Origin: Streptomyces klenkii
Lineage (GTDB): Bacteria; Actinomycetota; Actinomycetes; Streptomycetales; Streptomycetaceae
NCBI RefSeq assembly: GCF_003626645.1
Contig: NZ_RBAM01000006.1
Location: 1 to 64,000 of the forward strand
DNA: 64,000 nucleotides
Reading direction: 5' to 3'
Shown: in pieces, positions 18,974-27,201 of the stretch
Layout: each line of letters starts with the position of its first letter
How positions within the stretch are numbered: the stretch's first letter is position 1
Position numbers and translations under genes: made by a program
Notes under the pieces: generated by a model
The model's database searches: none
What the model was told of the DNA's origin: nothing
Seen by the model: only the letters and a program-made list of their open reading frames with translations

Positions 18974-19386
18974 CCGTCCGGCCCGACGCACGCACCGTCG
19001 TCACCCGCTACCTTCAGGCCCTGCGCACGCGTGACGTGGAGGCGATACCCGAGCTCATCGCCGACGACGCCGTCTACCGCATACCCGGCAGCCACCCGCT
19101 GGCCGGAACGTTCAGGGGCCTGGACGAGATCGGCGAGAAGTTCTTCGCCCCCATGGGGGAGCTGTTCGACCCGGACGCCGGCTACTCGGTGGAGGTCTCG
19201 CACGTCCTCGCCGAAGGCGACCAGGTGTCGGTCGAGTGCGTCACCCGCTCGACGACCGTGCACGGCATCCCGTACGCGAACGAGATCAGCGCGCACTTCA
19301 CGGTCCGCGACGGAAAGATCGTGAGCATGCGGGAGTACTTCGACACGCAGTACTTCGCCCGGACCCTGTTCGGACAGGACGGGTAA
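18970..19386 (+). CDS. SnoaL-like (NTF2-fold) protein of the NRPS operon
   Basis: The ATG at 18970 overlaps the monooxygenase stop (ATGA). The 138-residue product has the NTF2-like pattern of ketosteroid isomerase/SnoaL proteins: N-terminal helices (VVTRYLQALRTRDVEAIPEL), the YRIPGSHPLAGTFRGLDEI strand-turn, and a C-terminal VRDGKIVSMREYFDT. Such proteins act as cyclases, isomerases, hydrolases or binding proteins. Its coupling to the NRPS operon suggests a tailoring step after oxidation, for example a dehydration or cyclisation. I do not recall a SnoaL gene as standard in the described pyrrolizidine clusters, so it may mark a distinct product. Confidence 0.85.
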   Translation: MTVRPDARTVVTRYLQALRTRDVEAIPELIADDAVYRIPGSHPLAGTFRGLDEIGEKFFAPMGELFDPDAGYSVEVSHVLAEGDQVSVECVTRSTTVHGIPYANEISAHFTVRDGKIVSMREYFDTQYFARTLFGQDG

Positions 19387-19392
19387 GCACGA

Positions 19393-19426
19393 CGGCCGGG
19401 ACGCCTCACCGTGGGCGTCCCGGCCG
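19393..19426 (+). terminator. Strong hairpin terminator of the NRPS operon
   Basis: A perfect 13-bp stem (CGGCCGGGACGCC, 19393-19405, with its complement at 19414-19426) and an 8-base loop begins 6 bp after the SnoaL stop codon. There is no long T tract, as is usual in Streptomyces. Confidence 0.8.
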
Positions 19427-19501
19427 CCGAGGGAACTGCCGTTCGCTGACTGTTTTGTGAGGGCTCATCGGAACCTCCGGGACGGAAGAGGAAGGGCGAA
19501 C

Positions 19502-19805
19502 GTGAGGACCGTGGAGGAGCCCGCGGCCACGGACCGCGAAGGCCGGGACGCCACACGCCGATGGCCGAGGAGAATCCGCACGTCGAGCCGGGGCCCCCGC
19601 AAGAAGCGCCCTTGATGGCACGAGACGCTGATGCTCGCCGGTGTGGCGCTGGTCCTGTCCCTGCTGGTCAAGACCTTCCTGATACAGGTGTTCTCCATCC
19701 CCTCCGGTTCGATGGAGAACACCCTGCAGAAGGACGACCGCGTCCTGGTGGACAAGCTCACGCCGTGGTTCGGCGCGAAACCGCACCGCGGCGCGGTCGT
19801 CCAAC
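19502..19805 (+). pseudogene. Signal peptidase I fragment with in-frame stop
   Basis: A GTG at 19502 after GAGGAAGGG starts a frame interrupted by TGA at 19613-19615. It continues as WHETLMLAGVALVLSLLV (membrane anchor), then IPSGSMENTLQ with the catalytic Ser box and RVLVDKLTPWFG. Homology stops near 19800, before the catalytic Lys box, and unrelated sequence follows. It is therefore a 5' fragment of a type I signal peptidase with a nonsense codon just before its membrane segment, and cannot be functional. Confidence 0.85.
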
Positions 19806-19841
19806 CGGTATTTCTCCGCATGCGGCCGGCATTCCTGGGCG

Positions 19842-20582
19842 GTGGCCCTGGTCTCGCTGGTCATCGCGGGGCTGCTCAGCGGCGCCTACCGGGAAGGCGG
19901 GGTCTTCCTCTGGCTGGCTCCCGGAACGGATGACGGCGCCCGCCACGAGTGGAGCATGCGGGCCTACGCCTCCTGGTGGGCGTCCCCCGAAGCCGGCGGA
20001 CCCACCGGCCCCGTCGTCTACGCCCTCGTCGCCTCCGGCATCGCCTACGTGATCATCAAGCACAACCTCATGGGCCTGTGCATGATGTCCTTCTTCTTCG
20101 CCATCCGTAAGGACGTCGTCTACGCCTTCGACACGGCCAACCCCGACGGCTGCCACGGATGGAAGGCCATGCAGGACCTTCTGAGCGGAGTCGTCGTGTC
20201 CCTCCTCATCTCCCTGGTCGGGTTCTGCTCCCTGTTCCTTTCGCTCTCTGTGCGACAGGTCTCCTGGACCGCGCCCTTCCTCCTGCTCTTCCTGCTCTGC
20301 GTCCCCCTCTTCCTCCTCCTCCCCGTGGCCTTGCTCAGGAGCGGGACCAAGCGGTACCGCGAGCAGGAAATCGCACGGCTCCGGAGCTGCTTCGCCGAGC
20401 TGCGGCAGCGGGCGGTCCCCGGAAGCCTTGAGCAGTTCGAGATCGCGCGAGCGGAGCGGCGGGAGATCGCCGTCATCCGGGAAGGCCGGGTCCAGCTCTT
20501 CCCGGTGAAGGAGATGGTGGCGACCGTCTCCGTCTACGTAGGGTCCGTCGTCACCACGATCCTGGGCATTTTCAACCGCTGA
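19842..20582 (+). CDS. Membrane protein of unknown function, possibly 5'-truncated
   Basis: From a GTG at 19842 the product has 246 residues with hydrophobic segments at about 2-14, 56-72 (VVYALVASGIAYVIIKH), 109-128 (SGVVVSLLISLVGF) and 135-163, then a charged cytoplasmic helical region (KRYREQEIARLRSCFAELRQ) and a C-terminal hydrophobic tail. No family was recognised. The frame is open upstream to about 19803, where the signal peptidase fragment ends, so the true N-terminus may have been lost at that junction. It is expressed only if the weak internal GTG works. Confidence 0.55.
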   Translation: MALVSLVIAGLLSGAYREGGVFLWLAPGTDDGARHEWSMRAYASWWASPEAGGPTGPVVYALVASGIAYVIIKHNLMGLCMMSFFFAIRKDVVYAFDTANPDGCHGWKAMQDLLSGVVVSLLISLVGFCSLFLSLSVRQVSWTAPFLLLFLLCVPLFLLLPVALLRSGTKRYREQEIARLRSCFAELRQRAVPGSLEQFEIARAERREIAVIREGRVQLFPVKEMVATVSVYVGSVVTTILGIFNR

Positions 20583-21004
20583 CCGAGAAAGCGGTCATGC
20601 CCGAGCCGGCCCTTCCGGCAGTGACGGGGCAAACGTCGGTGCCGTTGCCTTCGGTCGTCTGAGGTGATGCGACGACCTCCAGCGCATCGGGCCGAGCGAT
20701 CGTCTGGCCCAACGCAGCAGTCCGATCCATGACCGAATGCCGCAGTTCAACGCTGCGTAGTCAGCACCAAGTCAGCACGGGAGTCAGCACCCGGGTGCCA
20801 TATCAACCCAATCACGACATTACTCTGCACCGAATTCCTAAATCGAGTTGAGCTATTCGCAGGGCCCGTAGCGCCCTCTCATGGGCTCTGCCCTCACCCC
20901 CCGCCGCCGAAGTATGGTCCCTCGCCACATAGGCCCCTGACCTGCCGCTTCCTACGGTGTGGCGACGCAATGACGCGCCCCTCCCCCACACGGAAGTGAT
21001 GACC
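20583..21004. other. Non-coding stretch with triple AGTCAGCAC repeat
   Basis: No gene is visible in about 420 bp. Three copies of AGTCAGCAC start at 20759, 20770 and 20782 (11- and 12-bp periods), possibly a protein-binding array or a recombination scar. The promoter of the transporter at 21005 should lie in 20880-20990, but no clear -35/-10 pair was identified. Confidence 0.5.
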
Positions 21005-22435
21005 ATGACCAACCCTCCCCCACCCACTCCAACTCCCAACTCACTCCCCAGAATCGTCGTCGCGAGCCTCATCGGGACCACTATCGAGTGGTACGACTTC
21101 TTCCTCTACGGTTCTGCCGCTGCGCTCGTCTTCAACAAGCTCTTCTTTCCCGGGTCCGATCCGCTCGTCGGGACGTTGCTGTCCTTTCTCACCTACGCCG
21201 TCGGCTTCGTCGCGCGGCCCGTTGGAGCGCTGGTTTTCGGGCATTTCGGGGATCGGGTCGGGCGGAAGCGGTTGCTTGTGGTGAGTCTGGTGATGATGGG
21301 GGGTGCTACATGCGCCATCGGGGTGTTGCCTACGCATGCCGCCGTCGGGTCGCTGGCGCCCGTGTTGCTGACTCTGCTCCGGCTTGTGCAGGGGTTTGCC
21401 TTGGGCGGGGAGTGGGGCGGGGCCGTGTTGCTGGTGTCCGAGCACGGGGATGCGCGGCGGCGGGGGTTCTGGGCCTCCTGGCCGCAGACCGGGGCTCCGG
21501 CCGGGCAGTTGCTGGCTACCGGGGTGTTGTCCGCGCTGACTGCGCTGACGTCCGAGGCCGCGTTTCTGTCGTGGGGGTGGCGGGTGCCGTTCCTGTTGTC
21601 GGGGCTGCTGGTGATGGTGGGGTTGTGGATCCGGCTGTCCGTCGACGAGTCGCCGGTTTTCAAGGCCGCCCTCGCGCGGGTCTCGGCGGGTGAACCGGAG
21701 AAGCCGCCGCTCGTCGCCGTCCTGCGCGACCACTGGCGCGATGTGCTGATAGCCATGGGTGCCCGTATGGCGGAGAACATCAGTTACTACGTCATCACCG
21801 CGTTCGTCCTCGTCTACGCCACCGCGCAGACGCACTTGCCCAAGCAGACCGCGCTCGACGCCGTGCTCATCGGCTCCGCCGTGCACTTCGCGGTCATCCC
21901 CGCCTGGGGTGCCCTCTCGGACCGGATCGGGCGGCGGCCCGTCTATCTGATGGGGGCCGCGGGCGTGGGGATCTGGGCGTTTCCGTTCTTCGCGCTCGCG
22001 GACTCCGGGAGCTTCGGGGGGCTCGTGACCGCCGTGACGGTGGGGCTGGTCTTCCACGGCGGGATGTACGCGCCCCAAGCCGCCTTCTTCTCCGAGATGT
22101 TCGCGACCCGGATGCGGTACTCGGGCGCCTCGATCGGCGCGCAGTTCGCGTCCGTGGCCGCCGGGGCGCCGGCCCCGCTGATCGCGACCGCGCTGCTCGC
22201 GGAGTACGGCAGCGGCACGCCCGTCGCCCTGTACGTGATCGCCGCCGTTGTGATCACGCTGGTCGCGGTCGGTCTCGCGCAGGAGACGCGCCACCGGGAC
22301 CTCGCCGGTCCGCCGGCGGCGCCGCGAGACGGTGCAGCCGGAGCGCCAGCTGGATCTCCAGGGCCCGGGCGGGCGTCTGCCAGTCGGGGCCGAGCAGGCG
22401 GCCGACGCGGTCCAGGCGCTGGGCGACGGTGTTGA
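21005..22435 (+). CDS. MFS transporter, metabolite:H+ symporter (MHS) type
   Basis: The product has about 12 membrane segments and the MHS signatures SLIGTTIEWYDFFLYG near the N-terminus, GHFGDRVGRKR (motif A) and ALGGEWGGAVLLVSEH. These are features of proline/betaine, ketoglutarate and shikimate-type proton symporters. ATG 21005 is preferred over ATG 20999 because it is better spaced from GGAAG. The hydrophobic core ends near LAQETRHRDLAG; a Gly/Ala/Arg-rich tail then reads antisense into the convergent regulator for 182 bp. With the PucR regulator and 3-hydroxybutyrate dehydrogenase beside it, uptake of a hydroxyacid such as 3-hydroxybutyrate is likely. Confidence 0.88.
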   Translation: MTNPPPPTPTPNSLPRIVVASLIGTTIEWYDFFLYGSAAALVFNKLFFPGSDPLVGTLLSFLTYAVGFVARPVGALVFGHFGDRVGRKRLLVVSLVMMGGATCAIGVLPTHAAVGSLAPVLLTLLRLVQGFALGGEWGGAVLLVSEHGDARRRGFWASWPQTGAPAGQLLATGVLSALTALTSEAAFLSWGWRVPFLLSGLLVMVGLWIRLSVDESPVFKAALARVSAGEPEKPPLVAVLRDHWRDVLIAMGARMAENISYYVITAFVLVYATAQTHLPKQTALDAVLIGSAVHFAVIPAWGALSDRIGRRPVYLMGAAGVGIWAFPFFALADSGSFGGLVTAVTVGLVFHGGMYAPQAAFFSEMFATRMRYSGASIGAQFASVAAGAPAPLIATALLAEYGSGTPVALYVIAAVVITLVAVGLAQETRHRDLAGPPAAPRDGAAGAPAGSPGPGRASASRGRAGGRRGPGAGRRC

Positions 22436-24251
22436 CGTGCACGTGGAGGGCGTCCTTGGTGCGGGCCGGGCTCATGCCCCCGGCGAAGTACGCGTCGAGG
22501 GTCGGCACGAGCGCGGTGCCGCGCCGCGTGTCGTACTCAACGACGGGCCCGATGGTGCGGGCGACGAACCGGCCGATGCGGTCCCCGCTCCCGGCCCCGT
22601 CGCCCGCCTCGGCGAGCAGCAGCCCCACGAAGCCGAAGTCGTCGGCCGCCGCGCCCTCTCCGTCCCGGCCGAGCACGTGAAGTACGTCGAGACAGCGCAT
22701 CGCTTCGGCGTACGCGGCGGCCACGGCCCCGGGGTCGGCCGCCGGAGCGCGTACGGGCGCGGAGGCGCCCACCGTGACGCCGGCGGGGACCGCGGCGCCG
22801 AGTTGCCGGGCGGCGCGGCGGGCCTCCTCGGACGGGCTGTGCCGCCCGTCGTGCGGGAGCAGGAGCACCGTGCCGCCGTCCCTGGCGGCGGCCAGGCCGT
22901 GCCGGGTCGCCGCGAGGTGGGACGCCGCTGACCACAGTCGTTGCCGGTGGTCGGCGGGCGGCGGCCCCTCCACGGGACCCGGTACGCAGCCCTGCGCCGC
23001 GCCCTCCGCCACTCTCGCCGCCAGCACCACGTGCGGTGTGTCGAGGTCCGCCCGCAGGCGTGCCGCTCGTTCCCTCAGGAGGCGCGGGTCGCGACCGGGC
23101 GCGTCGAGGAGGTCGTCGAGGAGTTCGCCCCGTACGCGCTGCTCGGCCTCGCCCGCCTGACGGCCGGCGAGTTGCAGCAGTGAGGTGACCATGGCCGCCC
23201 GTTCGAGGGTGCGCTGGTCGACGGGGTCGAGGGCGGGGTGCCCGGACAGGGCGAGGGCTCCGAGGAGTTCGCCGCCCGCGGAGACGGCGGCGTACCAGCC
23301 GTCCCCGTGGCGTACGGCGCGGGAGCTGTCCACGGCGGCCGCGGGGCACTCACCCGCCTCCAGGAAGGTGACCTGCCCGCCGAGGCTCTCCGCGACGGCC
23401 GCGGCGACGTCGTGCACGTCGCCGCCGCGCAGTACGAGAGCGGTGAGGCGGTCGTGGACGTCGGAGGCGCGCTCGATGACGGCGCTGCGGTCGCGGATGA
23501 TCTCGTTGGCGGCCTCCAGCCCGGCGAGGGCGGAGCGGGTCTCGGCCAGCAGGTTCGCCGTGTCGATGGCGACGGCGGCGTGTGCGGCGAACGAGGCGAG
23601 GAGCGCCGTCTGCCCGCGTTCGAAGGCACGGGCGCGGCGGTCCGCCGCGAAGAGGACTCCGATGACACGGCTGCCGAGCCGGAGCGGCACGCCCAGGATC
23701 GCGACCAGGCCCTCGTCGCGGACTCCCGAGTCGATGGTCCGGGTGTGCTGGAAACGGGGGTCGTCGAAGTAGTCGTCAGTGACGTAGGGGCGGGCGGTCT
23801 GCGCGACGAGCCCGCCCAGCCCCTCCCCCATGCCGAGCCGCAGCTGCTGGAATCGGGCCGAGACCGAGCCGTCGGTGACGCGCATGTACGTGTCGCCGGC
23901 GGCCGGGTCGTGGAGGGTGAGGTACGCGACGTCCGTGCCGAGCAGGGAGCGGGCCCGCTGCACGATGGCCTGGAGCACCGCGTCGAGGTCGCGCAGGCCG
24001 GCCAGGTCGTGGGCGGTCGCGAAGAGGGCCGACAGCTCGGCCTCGCGCCGTCGCCGGTCCTCCAGTTCGGCCTGTACGCGCAGGGCCAGGTGCTTGGCAC
24101 GATCGAGGGCGGCGAGATGGTCCGGCGGTGCGCCGTCGGCGCGGGCTCGCAGCACCGGACGCTCGTACTCCGCGGCGGGGGCGCCGCGGGCGAGCAGCGC
24201 GAGGTACGGGGTCTCGGTCTCGGCGTGATCGTCGGACATGCGCACAGACAT
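22254..24251 (-). CDS. PucR/CdaR-type regulator with GAF domain
   Basis: The 665-residue product has an N-terminal linker, a GAF domain (about 75-225, including TDVAYLTLHDPAAGDTYMRV and VLFAADRRARAFERGQ), a long central region, and a C-terminal PucR-type helix-turn-helix (about 590-640: TLDAYFAGGMSPARTKDAL, VHVNTVAQRLDRVGRLLG). Such proteins sense small metabolites and activate adjacent catabolic genes. Start codons at 24251 and 24239 are both possible. The 3' end overlaps the convergent transporter by 182 bp. Location between the transporter and the dehydrogenase suggests control of both. Confidence 0.88.
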   Translation of the reverse strand: MSVRMSDDHAETETPYLALLARGAPAAEYERPVLRARADGAPPDHLAALDRAKHLALRVQAELEDRRRREAELSALFATAHDLAGLRDLDAVLQAIVQRARSLLGTDVAYLTLHDPAAGDTYMRVTDGSVSARFQQLRLGMGEGLGGLVAQTARPYVTDDYFDDPRFQHTRTIDSGVRDEGLVAILGVPLRLGSRVIGVLFAADRRARAFERGQTALLASFAAHAAVAIDTANLLAETRSALAGLEAANEIIRDRSAVIERASDVHDRLTALVLRGGDVHDVAAAVAESLGGQVTFLEAGECPAAAVDSSRAVRHGDGWYAAVSAGGELLGALALSGHPALDPVDQRTLERAAMVTSLLQLAGRQAGEAEQRVRGELLDDLLDAPGRDPRLLRERAARLRADLDTPHVVLAARVAEGAAQGCVPGPVEGPPPADHRQRLWSAASHLAATRHGLAAARDGGTVLLLPHDGRHSPSEEARRAARQLGAAVPAGVTVGASAPVRAPAADPGAVAAAYAEAMRCLDVLHVLGRDGEGAAADDFGFVGLLLAEAGDGAGSGDRIGRFVARTIGPVVEYDTRRGTALVPTLDAYFAGGMSPARTKDALHVHVNTVAQRLDRVGRLLGPDWQTPARALEIQLALRLHRLAAPPADRRGPGGASPARDRPRPA

Positions 24252-24298
24252 ACCGCCGTGGCCCAGCGGCGCGCCAGCGGCCGGTGAGCGCTGCTCGC

Positions 24299-25141
24299 TC
24301 AGTGGGCCGTCCATCCGCCGTCCATGGTCAGGGTGCTGCCAGTGATGAAGGAGGCGTGCGGTCCGCACAGGTAGACGACGGCTTCGGCGACCTCGCCGGG
24401 TTCGATGAGGCGCTTGACGGCCGAGTCCGCCAGGAGGATCCCGGTGAGGACGCTCTCGGCGGGGATGCCGTGGAGGGCGGCCTGGTCGGCGAGCTGCTTC
24501 TCGACGAGGGGCGTGCGCACGTAGCCCGGGCTCACACAGTTGGAGGTGACCCCATGGGGCGCCCCTTCGAGGGCGGTGACCTTCGACAGCCCTTCGAGGC
24601 CGTGCTTCGCGGCGACGTAGGCGGACTTGTACGCGGAGGCCCGCAGCCCGTGTACGGAGGAGATGTTGACGACGCGGCCCCATCCACGCTCGTACATGTG
24701 CGGCAGGGCTCCCCTCAGCAGGCGGAAGGGCGCTTCCAGGAGAAGGGTGAGAACGGCGCGGAACTCCTCCGGAGGGAAGTCCTGGATGGGGCGTACGAGT
24801 TGGGTGCCGGCGTTGTTGACGAGGATGTCGGTACCGGCAGCCGCCTGCTCGGCGGCGTCGAGGTCGGTGAGGTCGAGGTGTACGGCCTCGACGGCGCCGG
24901 GCAGGTGCTCCGCCCGCGCGCGGAGGGCATCCAGCCCGGAGCCGTCACGGTCCACGGCCCGGACCCGGGCCCCGGCGGCGGCCAGCCGCAGGGCACAGGC
25001 GGCTCCGATACCGCCTGCGGCACCGGTGACGAGCGCGGTGCGCCCACGCAGGTCGATGGCGGAGTCCGCCGGAGACGGCGGCGGGTCCGGCGGATTGAAC
25101 GGCGGGTTGAACGGCGGGGTCGAGGAGTGGGGCGCGGTCAT
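24299..25141 (-). CDS. 3-hydroxybutyrate dehydrogenase (SDR family)
   Basis: A classical short-chain dehydrogenase of 280 residues: TGAAGGIGAACAL nucleotide-binding motif, NNAG, catalytic Ser in VVNISSVHGLRAS and YxxxK in SAYVAAKHGLEGLSK. The pattern KHGLEGLSKVTALEGA and the C-terminus TGSTLTMDGGWTA resemble bacterial D-3-hydroxybutyrate dehydrogenases, which oxidise 3-hydroxybutyrate to acetoacetate with NAD. The N-terminus has an unusual Pro-rich stretch with a duplicated FNPP, probably a non-functional extension. It lies 47 bp downstream of the PucR gene, so co-transcription or activation by it is likely. Confidence 0.85.
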   Translation of the reverse strand: MTAPHSSTPPFNPPFNPPDPPPSPADSAIDLRGRTALVTGAAGGIGAACALRLAAAGARVRAVDRDGSGLDALRARAEHLPGAVEAVHLDLTDLDAAEQAAAGTDILVNNAGTQLVRPIQDFPPEEFRAVLTLLLEAPFRLLRGALPHMYERGWGRVVNISSVHGLRASAYKSAYVAAKHGLEGLSKVTALEGAPHGVTSNCVSPGYVRTPLVEKQLADQAALHGIPAESVLTGILLADSAVKRLIEPGEVAEAVVYLCGPHASFITGSTLTMDGGWTAH

Positions 25142-25275
25142 GCCCGCACCCTAGGCCGGGTCTCCGGCCGGACCCATGTGGTCAACAGCCACATTGCAGC
25201 CCGGTTCCATGGCGCAGGGGGACACCACCCGGCAGCGGAGGCTCTGTGCCGGGCCTGACCTGAGACGCAGCAGGG

Positions 25276-26892
25276 TCAGGCCCGGGGAAGCAGTCCGTAA
25301 GCGTGCAGGGCGCCGGAGAACGTGGCTATGTACACCTTGCCGTCGGCTACGGTCGGTGGGACGAACTTGGCGAACAGGCCTACGTCGTCGCGCGTGGCGT
25401 TCATCTTGCTGTTCCACAGCTCGCGGGTGAGGTCCGCCGCTTGGTAGCAGCGCAGGATTCCCTCCACCACCGCCTGGTTGGCGTCGTCCCGGTAGGGATG
25501 GGAGGCCCACAGCACGGCGGTAGTGGGGTCGGTGTGGTGGGCGGAGAGGGAGAGCATGCCGCCGGGCATGCCCGGGGAGCCGCCGGGGACGCCGGTGGGG
25601 TCGGTGGTGGTGCTCGTGGACACCGGGGTCGTGGCGAAGAGCCGGCCGTCGAAGCGGTAGGCGCGCAGGAAGGCGTTCTCGGGCCAGACGTAGGCCCGGG
25701 GGCCGCCGGGGAAATCCCCGTACACCGGTCCGCCGTGGATGTGGTGGCGGTTGCCGTCGGGGGTCACGACGTAGAAGCTCTGCGGGATCTGGGAGTCGGA
25801 TCCGGCGTGGAAGTGACCCATGCGGCCGGTGTCCAGCAGGTAGAACTTGCCCTCCTTGCCGCCGCCCAGCAGCAGTGACGTGCCGGGCAGGAGCAGGGGG
25901 CCGGCCGAGCCGAGGTCTGCGTCCTGGGCGTCGAGGGTGGCGTTGTTGTACGGCGAGAACCAGTCGGCGAGGGCGAGGTCCGGGGTGAGTTTGACGACGC
26001 TGTCGCCCAGTTCGCTGCCGTCGGCGGCGAATCCGCCGTTGCCGGTCATGAAGTACAGACAGCCGTCGGCGTCGACCGCGAGGCCCTGCCCCGCCTGCCA
26101 GATCCCGCCCATGCGCGTACCCGGCGTCGTCACGTAGGCGCCCGTGAGGGCGAGGGTCGCGGCGTCGTGGGCGAGGACCCAGCCGTGGTAAGGGCGGCGG
26201 TCGCCGTAGGAGGCGAAGGCGATGTACACCCGGCCGTTCGCCAGGGTCAGCGCGGTCCGCTGGATGTGGCGCCGGCTGACGAACGCGATCCGGCCGCCGC
26301 TGCTGCCCTCGCCGGTACCGGGTACCTCGGCGGCGATGCGAACCGGGCCGCCGAGGGACTCCCGGCCCGTGGCGAGGTCGAGGGCGTGCAGAGTGTGGTG
26401 GTAGCCGTCGGCGTCCTTCGTGAGAGCCACGGCGTACAGGACTTGCCGCACGGTGTCGATGACGGGGGTGCTGACGATGCCGACTTCGACCTCGATGTCG
26501 CGGTAGCCGGACGGGCCGATCTGCGGGTCGGGCAGCGGGACCGACGGTCCGAGGGAGGCCCGCCACAGCGGGGCGCCTGCGGTGGGGTCGTGCGCGTCGA
26601 AGGCGTAGACGGTGTTGTGCATCGTCGCCGCGTAGACGACGTCGCGCTGGCCCTCGCCGGGCACGTCGACGCCGGGGACAACGAGGGGCTGGGCGTAGAT
26701 CTGGCCGTCGACGGCGCGGGTGAACAGCTTGCCGAAGGTCGTGGGGCCGACGGTGAGGGGGGTGAGTGTGTGCTCGTGGAGGTTGGCGCCGGTTCGGCGG
26801 TTGTCGTTGTGCTGCGTGGTCACCGGCGCGGGGCCGGCTCCGTCGGCAGTCGCCGGCATCCGTGGCGGCCTCCCCCCGTATACGTTCCGCAT
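25276..26892 (-). CDS. PQQ-like beta-propeller protein
   Basis: The 538-residue product is a repeat protein with propeller blades of the quinoprotein dehydrogenase-like type (for example DVVYAATMHNTVYAFDAHDP, RQVLYAVALTKDADGYHHTL, GKEGKFYLLDTGRMGHFHAG). No PQQ-binding vicinal cysteines or dehydrogenase residues are evident, so enzyme activity is doubtful. A signal peptide is not visible from the ATG at 26892, nor from the alternative ATG at 26859, which is odd for this usually secreted fold. It may be cytoplasmic or may have lost its leader. Tandem 11-bp repeats lie just upstream. Confidence 0.75.
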   Translation of the reverse strand: MRNVYGGRPPRMPATADGAGPAPVTTQHNDNRRTGANLHEHTLTPLTVGPTTFGKLFTRAVDGQIYAQPLVVPGVDVPGEGQRDVVYAATMHNTVYAFDAHDPTAGAPLWRASLGPSVPLPDPQIGPSGYRDIEVEVGIVSTPVIDTVRQVLYAVALTKDADGYHHTLHALDLATGRESLGGPVRIAAEVPGTGEGSSGGRIAFVSRRHIQRTALTLANGRVYIAFASYGDRRPYHGWVLAHDAATLALTGAYVTTPGTRMGGIWQAGQGLAVDADGCLYFMTGNGGFAADGSELGDSVVKLTPDLALADWFSPYNNATLDAQDADLGSAGPLLLPGTSLLLGGGKEGKFYLLDTGRMGHFHAGSDSQIPQSFYVVTPDGNRHHIHGGPVYGDFPGGPRAYVWPENAFLRAYRFDGRLFATTPVSTSTTTDPTGVPGGSPGMPGGMLSLSAHHTDPTTAVLWASHPYRDDANQAVVEGILRCYQAADLTRELWNSKMNATRDDVGLFAKFVPPTVADGKVYIATFSGALHAYGLLPRA

Positions 26893-27201
26893 ACGTCCTG
26901 AATGCGTCCTGAATGCGTCCCGCTATACGTCTACTACGTCCATACGGGCCTTCCCTGTCCAGGGTTGGCGAAGGACTGCCGAGCCTCAATCACCGGAACG
27001 GGTGACGCGGAAGCGGGGGCGGCCGGGCTCACGCCCCGCACGCCCGTACGGTCTCCGCCAACGGCCGTGCGGTGCACGCCATTCCCCGTTCCGGGGATGG
27101 CCGGGTGCGCTCATTCCGGCTCACCATCGGGGCGACAGCGCGTGGGTGGCGCGGCGCGCCCGCACCGTGCGCCCAGCGCCCCCATCCGGAAGGAGGAACG
27201 G
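26893..27201. other. Intergenic region between divergent genes
   Basis: About 300 bp separate the propeller gene (minus) and the small secreted protein (plus). Apart from the 11-bp repeat and a near-perfect ribosome site (AGGAGG at 27191-27196) before 27202, no gene or clear promoter was identified. Confidence 0.5.
26894..26915. repeat. Tandem 11-bp repeat in the upstream region
   Basis: CGTCCTGAATG occurs twice in direct tandem, followed by a partial third copy (CGTCCCG). It lies immediately upstream of the propeller gene start. It could be slippage or a binding site. Confidence 0.6.

Noticed and set aside
10214-18991. Very long open frames on the minus strand opposite the NRPS and monooxygenase genes
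   Set aside because: They are antisense shadows of high-GC codon bias; their products are low-complexity Gly/Arg/Val-rich with no domains, while the plus strand encodes a complete NRPS.
20759-20790. AGTCAGCAC repeats as a CRISPR array
   Set aside because: Repeats are 9 bp with 2-3 bp between, far too short, and no cas genes are present.
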